Shown: positions 32,436 through 44,140 of the stretch, in pieces
Numbering within the stretch: position 1 is the first letter of the stretch
How the letters are laid out: every line of letters starts with the position of its first letter
Origin: Plasmopara viticola
Taxonomy: Eukaryota; Oomycota; Peronosporomycetes; Peronosporales; Peronosporaceae
Assembly: GCA_001695595.3 (NCBI GenBank)
Contig: MBPM02000046.1
Span: 62,001-126,000, forward strand
Direction of reading: 5' to 3'
DNA: 64,000 bases
The notes under the pieces: model-generated
Told to the model about the DNA's origin: nothing
Seen by the model: the letters and a program-made list of their open reading frames with translations, nothing else
Databases searched by the model: none
Program-made: the position numbers and the translations under genes

Positions 32436-34240
32436 AACGCTTAGTGACCAATGCATCCCAAGAAGACTCCGTATCAATTACACATCACAGAGATGCAAAT
32501 TTGAAATTAGAAGAAAAGGTGCGCATCGGTCTAAAGTATTCATGGAATGGACATGAAATAAAGAGGGAATTGAATGTTGCTGCTTCGTCATGTCTTAGAT
32601 ATTACATTGGTAATCGCGCTGCTCAGCCTATTTATATACATTTCGTTGCCGAAAGACCACGGGGACCGCCCACACTTGGTCCACAAGATCAAATTTCACA
32701 CTTGTCGCTATACGCCTATACCTTATGTTCTGCCCGCTCAAACTTGTCTCTATACGCCTATACCTTAAGTTCTGGCTTTGTAGCAGCAATACTTTAAGAA
32801 TGTACATGTCCGGAGTCACAAGCTTACGATCGGAAAATTTGACATTTGTGCTGCAAATCGGTCAAGAATCGTAGGCAACGGAGTGTTAGATTTGTTTAAT
32901 ACGTATATGTTACCTGCTACATCCGCCTTTCTTACATGAATTGGATTTCTAGATCAGGAACAATACCGGGCTTAGATAACATTGAATGATGGTGAACATT
33001 ACGATTGTTGTTTGAGAGACAGAAGATGACACCTTACACACTTTTGGCAAAAAAAATATAGGGATTTGATACGCAGCCACCACTTTTTAGTTGACGGTCA
33101 ATTCCCGATCGAATAGCAACGACGCCCCGAAAACACGACGCACTTGATGCAGAGACTTTACATCGACGTGAAGACCATCGAAAACGAGACTCCATATCTT
33201 TGTCAGCAGCCACTTAAAACATCGAACTGCTGGCATGACCGTGTCCAATTGTAAGCATTTGAAAATGTGTGTCACTTGTTTAAACTCGTCGTTTTCATTA
33301 TTGGAAGAAGATTGCGAAAGTGTCTGTTTACTGACGATGGAGGTCTACCTCATAGACTCACGTCCGTACCAGCACGAAAGATAAGAAACAAGTCTACAAC
33401 TTCGGGGATCATGTCGGTCAATTGTTGTAGTGCAATTGATGTGAGCTCTGCGTCATCAACGACCTCGCTGTCGTATAACGACGTTGCTCAGTATGTGACA
33501 ACAACCACGTTGGCTCCCTAACATTTACAAACCCATGTTCACGTATCAGTAACCTATCACTCTCGACTCCTCTGTTCGACAGGAATTGTCGCGTGTCCTG
33601 CTGAAGCCTTGTCCAGTCCTGAGTCATCGTCCATTTCTCGATCCTCTCGGATTCAAGATGCACTGCCGCGTACTTAAATTGATCGAGACTGTTATCTTTG
33701 TACTGAAAAGCGATTGCAAGTGCTATACTGGATGTGGCAACAACACGGCTTTAAGCTTTGGCTGTGAGCTTCTGCTGCTGACTCGCGTCCGTTTACTTGA
33801 GTAACGTGCGTACTTTGTCCTGGTATTTTTGATGGCGAAGCTGAAGTCTCGACGCAGCTCCATCAGGCATGAGTTGTGTTAATGCGCTGGCATCTTAGCC
33901 GCACTTGGCAGGCAGGATGGCGCGCGACACCACTCGTGCTTTTTCCTTATCGGTTTTAGCATTATGAAGTGGCAACGAAAGATTGTTCCATATGCATTTA
34001 TTCCGAAGATAGAGACAGCTTAGTCCCAGCGCGTGGGTTTCGGCAGCTTAAATCTCAATATGCATTTATTCCGATGATATTTTTTGGGTAAAGATGCATG
34101 TATAACGGGTGTAACATCTGAGAATCGACCGAAGTTTAACCATTCGGCCAATCAGAAGCCATAAAAGTCAATCAATTCAATTCATATTTGGAGGGGTAGC
34201 CGATTCAGCCAATCAGAAGCCATTAAAGCCAATCGATATA
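32436..34240. other. gene-free stretch
   Basis: Beyond the end of duplicate B no supported gene is seen. A plus-strand frame at 32,444-32,797 (117 codons) contains a short internal direct duplication (CTATACGCCTATACCTTA twice, about 42 bp apart), but there is no family match that I can recognise. Other frames are short. Confidence 0.4.
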
Positions 34241-34319
34241 ATTTAGGTAGTGGCTGCATATAAGAATCCTAAATATAAGTTTAATCGCATTTTTTGGTTA
34301 ATGAGGAATTTAGGCAGGT

Positions 34320-34560
34320 TGTTTTCTACAAAAAGTTTTCGGACGCAGTCGCACACAGTTGATCCAGCTCTATCCACAGGTTTCCGACATGGTGGAGTCG
34401 CGGCCAGTTCTATCCAAAGCTTTGGGACCAACGCATTGACTACGATCCGAACAAATTTGGAAGTCCGCTTGTAGCAATCTTTTTTGGAAGTTTTTACGTA
34501 AGACATGCAGGCTACCTTCAAGAGGGAAGGAGTAGGTAAATAGAGTGCCAAATCATATCG
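34320..34560 (-). other. inverted relic of the glutamine-rich gene promoter region
   Basis: Words such as GACCAACGCATTGAC and AAATTTGGAAG match 16,615-16,690 upstream of gene A in the same plus-strand sense, so this promoter piece faces left. The pseudogene body that follows at 34,760 faces right, so promoter and body have been rearranged. Confidence 0.45.
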
Positions 34561-34759
34561 TTAAGATCAGTTTTAGCGCCTTTAAAGGTAAAAGAGTTTT
34601 TTTAACCTATGCGATACGCAACGGCGCAATTTCCATTGTGCAAAACGCCATAATGAAGTCACCGCGAGGCTAAACTGACACAAAGCGACAATGCATTTTG
34701 CGACATAAGATATAGATGAAAGATCCAGCTTTAAAGCTCCTTAGAATTCAATCTTCAGC

Positions 34760-35255
34760 AAGTTACAAGGCGGCAATGACAGCTATTCCGTTGAAACTCC
34801 GTGTCCAACAGAGGGACAAGATCAGCCGAGTGTGACTTATCAGCAGCTTGAGCGACAACAACAGCAGACCAATACTTCACTTTTCGTGTACGAGCAACAG
34901 CAACAGCGGGACGAAAATTTGCCTTTTTAGTTTACGAGCAGCAGCCGAACGAGAACCTGCAGCAATGACAGCAGCAAAATGAGAGCCTGTTCAACGAGAA
35001 CCTGAACCAGGAGCAGCAGCAGAACGAGGATCTGCTGAAGGAGAGTCAGTAGCAAAATGAGAACCTGCAGCAAGGATAACAGCAGAACAGTAATCTGCTA
35101 AATGTAAACCTGCTGAACCAGACTCAGCCGCAGGAGCAGCAGTAGAGCGGAAATCTGGTAAACGCGAATCTGCTGAAAAGAAACCTGCAACAAGAGCCCC
35201 AGCAAACTACTCGCCGTCTCCGATTGCAAAATTAATCTGCTGATACAATGCTGCA
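34760..35255 (+). pseudogene. decayed glutamine-rich family member C
   Basis: The plus strand reads LQGGNDSYSVETPCPTEG, matching the LQGGKGGFPVATPFPTEG segment just after the signal peptide of the intact genes, then Gln-rich sequence with repeated NENL / NEDLL motifs. Several stops occur and the signal peptide is lost. The array lacks the PMTE units, so it belongs to a divergent branch. Confidence 0.65.
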
Positions 35256-36940
35256 TGAACGGCTTTTGGTGAGATTGCAAAAATTTCTCCCGAACTTAAA
35301 AGATAAAGTACTCGAGTCCACGCGGAAAAATTCATTTTCATACCACATGTGCATAAATATCTTTGGCATGAGAGGTCTTTCGATTTTCCAAGATAATATG
35401 TTTTTGACCAACAAATGAGACAACGTTATTTCTACACATCAGTTCTTTTTCTCCTGCAGCAAATAGAAATTTCTTCTTATTCTATTAAGGACTGGTGCAA
35501 CAAGCATACGTTTGGTTGTGCGCGAATAAACTTTACCATCTCAACTACAGCTAAACCTTGTCATTTTTCATGCTGGATTAAGGGTTCAGCTACGTTGCTG
35601 AACTGGCCGCAAAGTACCGATGTGCAACTGCCCCCTACGCTCTCCTGCATCAAAGAATATCGCTTGTTTGTATGTCTGCTCCCACCACAAAAAACAAATA
35701 GCATCTACTATATCAGCTGATCACTGCTGATGAAATTGCCGGGCTCCGGCTCAACACTAGATATTCCAACAGCAATACTCCACAATGGAATGCAAGAAAC
35801 CTAAGCAAAGATTGGCTTAGCCAATGTGGTCGGACAGCGAGCGAGCAAACTTGTTACTTCTTGGACAAATCTATCTCACTGTTAGTATAAATTTGGGCTC
35901 ACTGCTTGGTGTACGAAACCCAGTGCGACACACAAAATGGGTTTAATCAATCACTTCACTAGCGTCTCGAAGATTCATCGCTCCATTTACGTGTGATAGC
36001 TTGTGTGGGATTGTGAGTTCTGCAGATACTGCAACTTTCGAACAGTCGTCATTACTGTACACGGGTGATCGCCAATTGCTAGGCCAAATTCATATAGTCT
36101 CCAAAATGTACATTTGAATCACTGCACCTGACGAGGGACGGCACTCCAACCTTCAGCACACATCACTTTAGTTAGTGACCGATTATAATTAGTTATTATA
36201 TAGTCTCACCATCTGTGTCTTGGCTTTGACAATCAAAACCGAAATAGAATTCCAGGCACTTCAAAGTATTTCTTGCGTGATCTTTCTCTTGCGTCGCAAC
36301 ATCATTCCCCACTACGCGTATGTGACGTGACCGTGCTTTTTCGTGACGGCGACGTCCACGCACACACACACGCTTTGTTAACACACGAGTGATTGTACTT
36401 AAACCAATAAGCAGTGTTGGCATACATTTTTGGTCTGAGATTACGTCTTTGCCCTTCTGTCAAATCGCGTACACTATCTCGATCGGGAAAAAATGCATCA
36501 ACTACTAAAAGAGCTTTCCAAAATAGCCTTCGAAATGCACGTCTGAGCGATGCTTGCTCGCAGCGAACAAGTCAGAGTGACAGCTCGCTTTTCGAATGAC
36601 TAATGCCGACATGAGTGTGTGTACTGAATAGTCTAGGAGCACTGCACAACGGCACAGATTTGTGGTCACCTTTTTGGATCGTACAAATGCTCAGTCACAT
36701 CGACCTCATATCACGCGCGGCTCTGCAGGTTGAAAGACTCGGCAACTTCTTGTAGTAGTAATTGGAATTTGAAAAAAATTACGGCCTCGAAATGATTGGC
36801 CGAGTGAACGCAACTCTGATTGATGCTCCGACGTCTCATCGCATGTATCGAACACATGATGTTTATGACATATTGTGACAGAATCACATGGCACCTTGCA
36901 TGGAAGAAGCGTGCAGGAGAATTAAAGATCTTTATCGACC
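35256..36940. other. 3' flank of member C, no gene
   Basis: Direct similarity to 39,480-40,920 over most of its length, including the shared words ACTGGTG, GTCGGACAGCGA and GTCATTACTG. Short frames only. It is the long 3' flank that accompanies the gene family. Confidence 0.5.
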
Positions 36941-38690
36941 GTTTGTTTTTCCTTGTTTGAGGAGGAAGATTGGTGTATTGTATACAATTTTTATACTCTT
37001 CCCTACTTTTGATTCTTTTGTATGCACTTAAATTAAATGTGCCGTCCGCCATTATTCCCGTATGTTTTATTGTGTCTGTATATTTCCAAACAATTAAATT
37101 GCACTTCAATAGCGTTGTTTTGAGGTCGCTCGAAACATGATGCTAACGTCTCCAGATGATTAAGAAAAAAAAAAATTTATGTAATGATTCAATAAGTAAA
37201 AGTTATTTAAAATATATAGTGAATAAATGGGGCGGTTTAATAATTTGGGTTATATAGATTCAGTAGAGTTTACAACTTACCGTGGCGGCTGCTGGTAGCT
37301 ATCGGCCCATTTAGGGGCCGCCTCATTACAGTTTTGGCTTTTTCCGGCATCCAGCCCAGCCACACTGATGAATGTGATTGCTCAATCATTTTAGTGGCCT
37401 ATATTCGCCTGCAACTTATGCTTATCAATCCAGATACCCGTCAAGCGACTAATTACTTGAGCCACAAGATCAGTTATAGTTTAACGTTGAGATTCTACCA
37501 CAATCCAACTAAGCTGTCTCTAGCGCGGGATGCTCGGGTTATCCGACCCATTTTGGAGCCGATCCCGTATGACTCTATACACGATGGGGCCGTTTTGGCT
37601 AGTAAACCGTCCGGTACACTCAACTCTCACACACCCAATTGGGTTGGTAGGGTAGCCGCACGGCTGACTTAATTTGGATTTTATGACTACCGAGCCAAGT
37701 ACCTCGTGTCAAGCGACCAGCTACTCAAGCCACATTTCTGATCCAACGTTAAGCGGTTCAACTGACAGACGTCATATAACTTTTGATTGAAGTACAAGAA
37801 ACTGTAGCGGAAACCATGCACTTGTTTAACAATGGTATAGTGTAGACAGCCCCGGTCTGCAGCACCAGATATCCATTTTTTTATTGTAAGCTTAGGAATA
37901 TATATATATAGTGTCGCTGCTTTCGACTTCATCGATATAGAATTTGCTCCACTGGCAGGCAGTGACTATGTTTCTCGGATTTTTAAGGATGATTTCTCGA
38001 CAACTGATTGTACATGGCAAGGCGAATGGAGCGTTGCATGGCAAGGCAGCAATATTATTGTCCGTCACTGTTAATGCTTCATTCAGATGGCATGATCGTC
38101 GTTGCCACCGTTATCATCGACGGCACTGCGTGTTTTTTAAGTGACATAAACCACGTGTGCAACTCGCGACAGAAAGTATAAATGATAAGTCTAGCTAAAA
38201 ACCACGTGAGTCAAAAGTTATACATCATTGAACCTTTGGAGGAATCGGTTTGCTTCTAATTGAGGTTTTGCTTTTGGTATGTTTTTTCAATAGATACACT
38301 TGTTGGAAGGAGGAAAGAACAGAGTGCAACTCAAAACATCGAAACCATCCGCAACCTCCTTAAATAAATCGAAATGCCCTGCGGCAAGAAGGCTGGGAGT
38401 TTTAATAAGCGAAATACGTGTATTGCACTAATTTACAATCCTACGCTTGCGCGTTACAATAAATCTAAATGCGCAATAATTTTTGCTGATGCATAAACTA
38501 ACGCGAGCCACTGCTCAACCCCAGATCACCTCAAAGAGCAAGCAAACTTCTAAATTCATAGCGTTTTACACATTAAAATGTTGCGTATAAGCATAGGATG
38601 GAAAGATTCTTTTACCTATGAAGACGCTTTACGTTTCCCGACTCTACCCTCATCTTTTATTTGAATTACTCTTTTAACCCCTTATACATC
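36941..38690. other. gene-free stretch
   Basis: A frame of 112 codons at 37,334-37,672 is not recognised. The word TCAAGCGACTAATTACTTGAG (37,440) recurs in altered form at 37,709, a possible old direct duplication. A short AT run lies near 37,900. Nothing else is supported. Confidence 0.35.
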
Positions 38691-39012
38691 AGAGATTGGA
38701 CATAAGAGGTTTCTACGAAGGAGTGTGTAAAATAGAGTGCAAATTTAAACGTAAGGGAGCCAGCAGTTTGTGTTCCAAAAATATTAGAAGTAGTATCTTC
38801 AAATTCGTTTGAATCGTAGTTACCCAAAGCTTTGGATGGAACTAGCTGCGACTCCACCACGTCAAAAACCCGAAATAGAGCTGAATGAATCGTGCTGCGA
38901 CTGCAGTGCAATGCACCACTTTCGTCTCTTCATTTTACAACTTGCCTGCATCGGTCCAGCTTTGACTACCCACCTCGAATCTAACGCGCTCTTATGTTTA
39001 AAACAAGGCATT

Positions 39013-39480
39013 ATGCCGCTTTGCAAAGAGATTTTGGCGCTGTGCACGACCGCGGTCATGATCGCCTCCAGCATCTCTGAGGCAACCTTTGGCATCTTAC
39101 AAGGCGGCAATGACAGCTATCCCGTTAAAAATCTATGTCCACTAGAGGGATAAAATTAGCAGAGTAACACCCAGCTTACCAGCAGCCTGCGGAACAACAA
39201 TAGCAGACCGAATTTCTACTCTTCGTGTACGAGCAACAGCCGAACGGGAACCTGCAGCAGGAGCCGGAGCAAGAGCGGCAGCAGAACGATTGTCTGCCAA
39301 ATGCGAATCTGCTTAATCAACACCAGCAGCAGGAGCTTCTGCAGAACGCTAATCTGCTAAAGTGAACCTGCTATATGCGAACCAGCAGCAGGAGATGCAG
39401 CAAAACGATAATCTGCTAAACGCGAACCTGCTGAACTAGAACCTGCAGCAACAGCCTCAGCAAAACACCCGCAATAGTGA
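39013..39480 (+). pseudogene. decayed glutamine-rich family member D
   Basis: Starts MPLCKEILALCTTAVMIASS, a clear relative of the MLPCKKIIALCTTAVLITSS signal peptide, followed by ATFGILQGGNDSYPVKNLCP and a stop (TAA at about 39,151). Gln-rich repeats with further stops continue to about 39,480. The promoter region 38,820-39,012, including the TTCATTTTAC initiator-like element, is also recognisable. The gene is dead but its full layout is preserved. Confidence 0.75.
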
Positions 39481-40980
39481 TTTGCTGTTTCAATGCCATA
39501 TAAACAGTTTTAACGAAATATATCTTCCAACGATCTAACGTCACTTGCATATATAGTATACTCGAGGTCAAGCAAAAAGCCTTTTCATACCATGGGCGCA
39601 CTTTTATTTGATGCATGAGAGGTCTTTTGATTTGCTTAGATAACACATCTACGAGAAATCTCACTAATAAATGAAAAAACGTTGGTTCTACGCATCAGTT
39701 TTTCACTCCTGCAGTAAGTAAACATTTGCCCTTATTCTTTTAGGACTGGTGTGACAAGCAACGTTTGCTTTTGCGCGAAATGCTCAGACCATCACAAGTA
39801 CTGCTAGACCTTGTCATTTTTATGCTTGATTAAGGATTTAGACAACCAACGTCGCTGAACTGCCGCAAAATGCTGATGTGAAATAGATCCATACGCTTTT
39901 CAGTATCAAGGAATATCGCTTGTTTACATCTCTGCTACCACCACAAAAAATAAAGACAGTTATTAGATTTGCTGATCACTGTTGATAAAATTGCCGGGTC
40001 ACGGCTCCACACTAGGTATTTGAACGGCATACTCCACCGCTGCAATGGAAAAAATACCTAGCACACATCGACTTAGCCGTTGTGGTCGGACAGCGACCCC
40101 GCAATCTTATTAGTTCTTGGACAAACCTATCTTACTTTAAGTATAACTTCGGACTCACTGCGTGGTGTACAAAATCTAGTGCGACACACAGAAATGCTAA
40201 GGGAGAGTTCAATTTCTCCACCAGCGTCTCAAAGATTTCTTTTTCAAATTACATTAATTGGCTTTTGTGGGACGGTGGGATCTACAGATACTGCGTCTCT
40301 CGCATAGACGTCATTACTGCACAAGGGCATCGCCAGTTGCTAGATCTATTCAGTCTATAAACGTACAACTAAATCGTCTTCGAATAGACTAGAGATGGCA
40401 CTTAAACCTTTAGCACACATCAATTGCTAATGCACTGAAACATGACCTCTTACTATGGAATTGTTATCGTCTGTGTCCTAGTTTTGACAGTCAAACCGAA
40501 TTTTAAGATAAAATTTTATGCGTTCATTTACGATTTCGTGCGTGAGCGTCGCAACATTACGCTTCTATGACGTTTTCGTGCTCTTACTATCGGCGATGAA
40601 CCGCGTCATAACTATCTGTCTCATCGCTATAAAGTACCCTAAACTTTGAAAATACTCTCTTTAGAAGATATTGCAAAATGCATGTCTCAGCGGTGCTTGC
40701 ATCACAATGGGCATTGTCAGAAAATTGGTCACATTTTGCTCGCTTTTCGAAAGATTGACGTCGATATGATTTTATGTACAGGGCATGGCCAATTAGTCAG
40801 CACACTAGCGCTCATTTGTTTGAGTCAAAATCCCCATTCTATGCCGATTATGCGTTCACTCACATATATCTCAAACCATGCGCGGTTTTGCAGTTGGCAG
40901 CGCGCATTTCATATGTAATTTTTTTGTGTAGAATGTAATCATCGATCCGCATAATTGACCAACCACTTCTAATTGATTAT
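39481..40980. other. 3' flank of member D, no gene
   Basis: Direct counterpart of 35,256-36,940, and its part 40,310-40,640 is the inverse of 54,430-54,825. No coding frame is supported. Confidence 0.5.
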
Positions 40981-41014
40981 TAAACCTCAAAGCGTCTATT
41001 GTAAACGTTATCTT

Positions 41015-42110
41015 TCTTCCGAATTTGTGACGGTATTTAAACGAAATAATAGCTTAAAGTAAGGGCCGTTATGTTTTTTACTCATCTTTTATACAATAAA
41101 AAATAATCATTTTTCAAGCCAAATCCGAAAATGGTCGCTCCAGCTTCCGAAGGTGCAACTGCACCAAATTCGGTTTCTTTGAAAGCGGGACTCAATACAA
41201 AGACTGCGCGCACCTGTACCGTGGGAAAAGAGTATAAAAAACGCTCACAGCTACTAATGCAAAGAAGGCTAGGAGAGAGCCATTGACTCAACCGTGACGG
41301 TGCATATCACCTTCGACTAGCAATAGGCGGAAACATGTGCCTTCGAGCGTGAATATGACGAGAAGCATTCTGTGCCCTTTGGCGAACACTCACCTGGCGA
41401 TTGATCGCTAGAACTACAACGAAGCCTCTCGTCAATGAAAACCTCTTTAAAAAATAGTTTTTGCGTTGAGAATACGCGCTCAAAGGTGTCAAAATTGACG
41501 TTCGACTCACCGGCTGGGATCAAGATGTTATCCATAACAGGGATCAAATAAACGGTATTACCAGCCGAAGTCTTACCAATTTCTGTACATTCGTGACTTA
41601 ATGTACATTTTATTACGAGGTGGTCAGCGGTAACTCACCTCTGAGATAACTCGGCTTCGTCGTAATGCCAAGCCTTGCGTTCTATGTAAATTTCGAGCGC
41701 TTGTTTGTAAGAGCCGAAGCGGAGCCATTTCGATGGCCCTCTTGAGCTTTAGAGAGCGAGATACCTGTACACCGTTAAAAGAAGCTCTTGAAACCCATAG
41801 ATACGTCTATACTACTCCGCAACAAATTGCCGCTTGTCTTGGTGGCCAAGTATCCTCAAAGAAGGCCTCCTCCGCTTTGGCCTTGCGCTACCATTGAGAG
41901 GAGCAGCCATTTTCAGCAAGCGGTGCACGCGCTCGATTTCGCTGTCGAGGCAGGTTGTGTTGGTTAGGCTGCAGCTTGCTTGACGCGAAGCACAACTCTT
42001 CATGTCCTTCGGGAGGAGTTTGACACCTTTTTAAAAATTTCCGACTACTCCGATAACGTCATTATTACTTATAAGCCTTACAGCCCGATTGACCGCTGTG
42101 TTTCTTGACA
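41015..42110 (-). pseudogene. fragment of type B polymerase-like element
   Basis: Direct similarity to 59,060-60,050 over about 1 kb, starting at TTTGTGACGGTATTTAAACG. The minus strand encodes SEIERVHRLLKMAAPL (about 41,900-41,950) and, better preserved than in the 59-kb copy, NILIPAGESNVNFDTFERVF (about 41,460-41,530). Stops break it. Confidence 0.55.
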
Positions 42111-42269
42111 GGAGGTCTCACACCTTTATGAAAAAGAAGCTTTCCTTTGCAAAAGGTTCCAATCGCCTAAAGTGTGGGTACGTAACCCCTCAACTTTATC
42201 GGCTATCAAGGTTGTGAAAATCAACACTTTGAGTCACCGTATGGCCACCCAGATAGCTTAAACGATAAG

Positions 42270-43480
42270 GTTGGGCGCGAGAAAAAAGTACCGTATATTG
42301 TTTCGTGAAGGTCGATAGTGCACGCCGACCCATGCATTTCTAGAACCGTTTGGCGTCGGATAAAATGACGAAAGATTTATCCGAAAAAAAGAAGAGCTGA
42401 ATATTACTGCGGTAAGTATTGGTATTAAGATATACTTTTCGACCCTTGATAAGCAAATATATCAAACCCTTTTTCGTGATCATTGATGAATTTTTATGGT
42501 ACTCTTGTGTAGATGCAATAATATCACATTCAGCCAACTTTTGACGAATATGCAATTTTTTACGAAGGAGATTACAGCTCTGAAAAAAGATTATTTGACG
42601 CGCTAGCCACTTAATTTCAGAAGCTTTCTTGCTTCGAAACGCTAGCGGAGCGGTAAGTTGCCCCAGCTTGCAAACGTATAGCGTGTTAAGCCCGTGTTGA
42701 GTGAAAGCAACAGAGATAGCCAATCGGCCCACGAATGTGGTACCTTCGCGTAATTTCTGCGCAGTGCCGGACGTTTAACTTTTTTACTTTGACTATAGCT
42801 TTGAAGTAGATCTACTGCTGCCATCAGTGAGCCTGTTTCCACAGGTGTTACATCTTTGGACAAAATATAGCGCAAAACCGCAGGTGACTAGCCAACACAA
42901 TTGTTTAAATAGGCCATCCTCTTAAATTATTACTATACACCTAAACTGTTCAACTCCCACTCATCCCGATATTGTTAGATGCCGAATGCACTTCTTGCTC
43001 AGGTGACAAGCAAACATCAAAATGCCCGTGTCGATGTTATGCTCGTTAAACAAAGCCAAAGTCGAGACTTTTATAAACTTAACAGGTTTCTCGCTCTAGC
43101 AGGCTCCGTCAAGGGTTTGACGCATGAGCCGCGGATATAACTTTCCGGCGGGTCTTATCCCGAACTCACACAATTGGCCACGTTTTCAAGCTTGTAAGGT
43201 CTTTAATACCTTGTGGAGATCAAATCCTGGTTTGAATGACTACTGTTTGGAGCTTTGTGTCTCTTTCAAAGTATTTACTACTTCAAGCCTTCGCGGCTTC
43301 AAAGAACGAGTTGGACTTGATTCACCGAGTTATGTTCAAGTCGTTGTAATTCACTATGTAGTAGAGCAGAACATACATATAGTAGAACAGAACTCATGGC
43401 GATACAACTACATCTGTTGTCTAGTCATTACCAATTCGACATCTTTGCTTGCGAATCGGATCACAATACAGACATTTGAT
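42270..43480. other. gene-free stretch with repeat fragments
   Basis: 42,270-42,620 is weakly similar to 26,460-26,900 and so to duplicate A near 13 kb. Beyond that nothing is recognised. Confidence 0.35.
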
Positions 43481-43489
43481 TTGCATGTT

Positions 43490-44140
43490 TGACGAATCTA
43501 CTCGCCGATAAAGCTCTCGAACCGCTGATGTAAGTCAACTCATGATCTGCCTTGCTCGAAAGCGCATCGGCAAGCACATTAAGCTTATCAGTGTGCATTT
43601 TAAATGTAAGCTTTCATATCTGCATCACAAATGGTTATTATCTACTGAGTATGTCATAAAATGAGAGCTTCGTTCGAGAGCTTTTAGCTGTCTAGACGAG
43701 TACGAGATGACAACGCCCGGGAATTTGCAGCCGGCGATTGCTTTCGAAGCATCCGAGTGGTGGTTTTCTCATCAACACTCATGGTTTACATTTTCAAATC
43801 GGACCAATTTTCGACATCTGCATAGTCAGCACTGTACTTGTGCACGTAGTTGGCTAGAATTAAACGCTTCGTTGGATACGTTGTTGAAGTGGGGCGTAAG
43901 TCAAGCCGAGACATCTTCTATTCTGTCGGAACTTGCTCATATCTATGATTTTTTGTAAGCAGTCGAGGGCTACAAATCTCTTCCTCGCAAAGACATATTT
44001 TTCGACGTTATTTAGCCATTTTTGGTCTTCGTCACCTCGAAAACCTGCTTTAGGTGTCCCTCAGTGCCGACTGATCTCTTCAGAGTTGCTATGGAATAAC
44101 AGTCAGCATTTGTCGGGCCAAAAAGCCGCAATCGTCAAAA
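43490..44140 (-). mobile_element. Gypsy RT-RNase H relic
   Basis: The minus strand reads GHLKQVFEVTKTKNG near 44,030-44,080 (RT palm end), SYSSRQLKALERSSHF near 43,660-43,710 and LNVLADALSSKADHELTYI near 43,520-43,580, all typical of Ty3/Gypsy RNase H. Stops and frameshifts are frequent. Confidence 0.6.
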
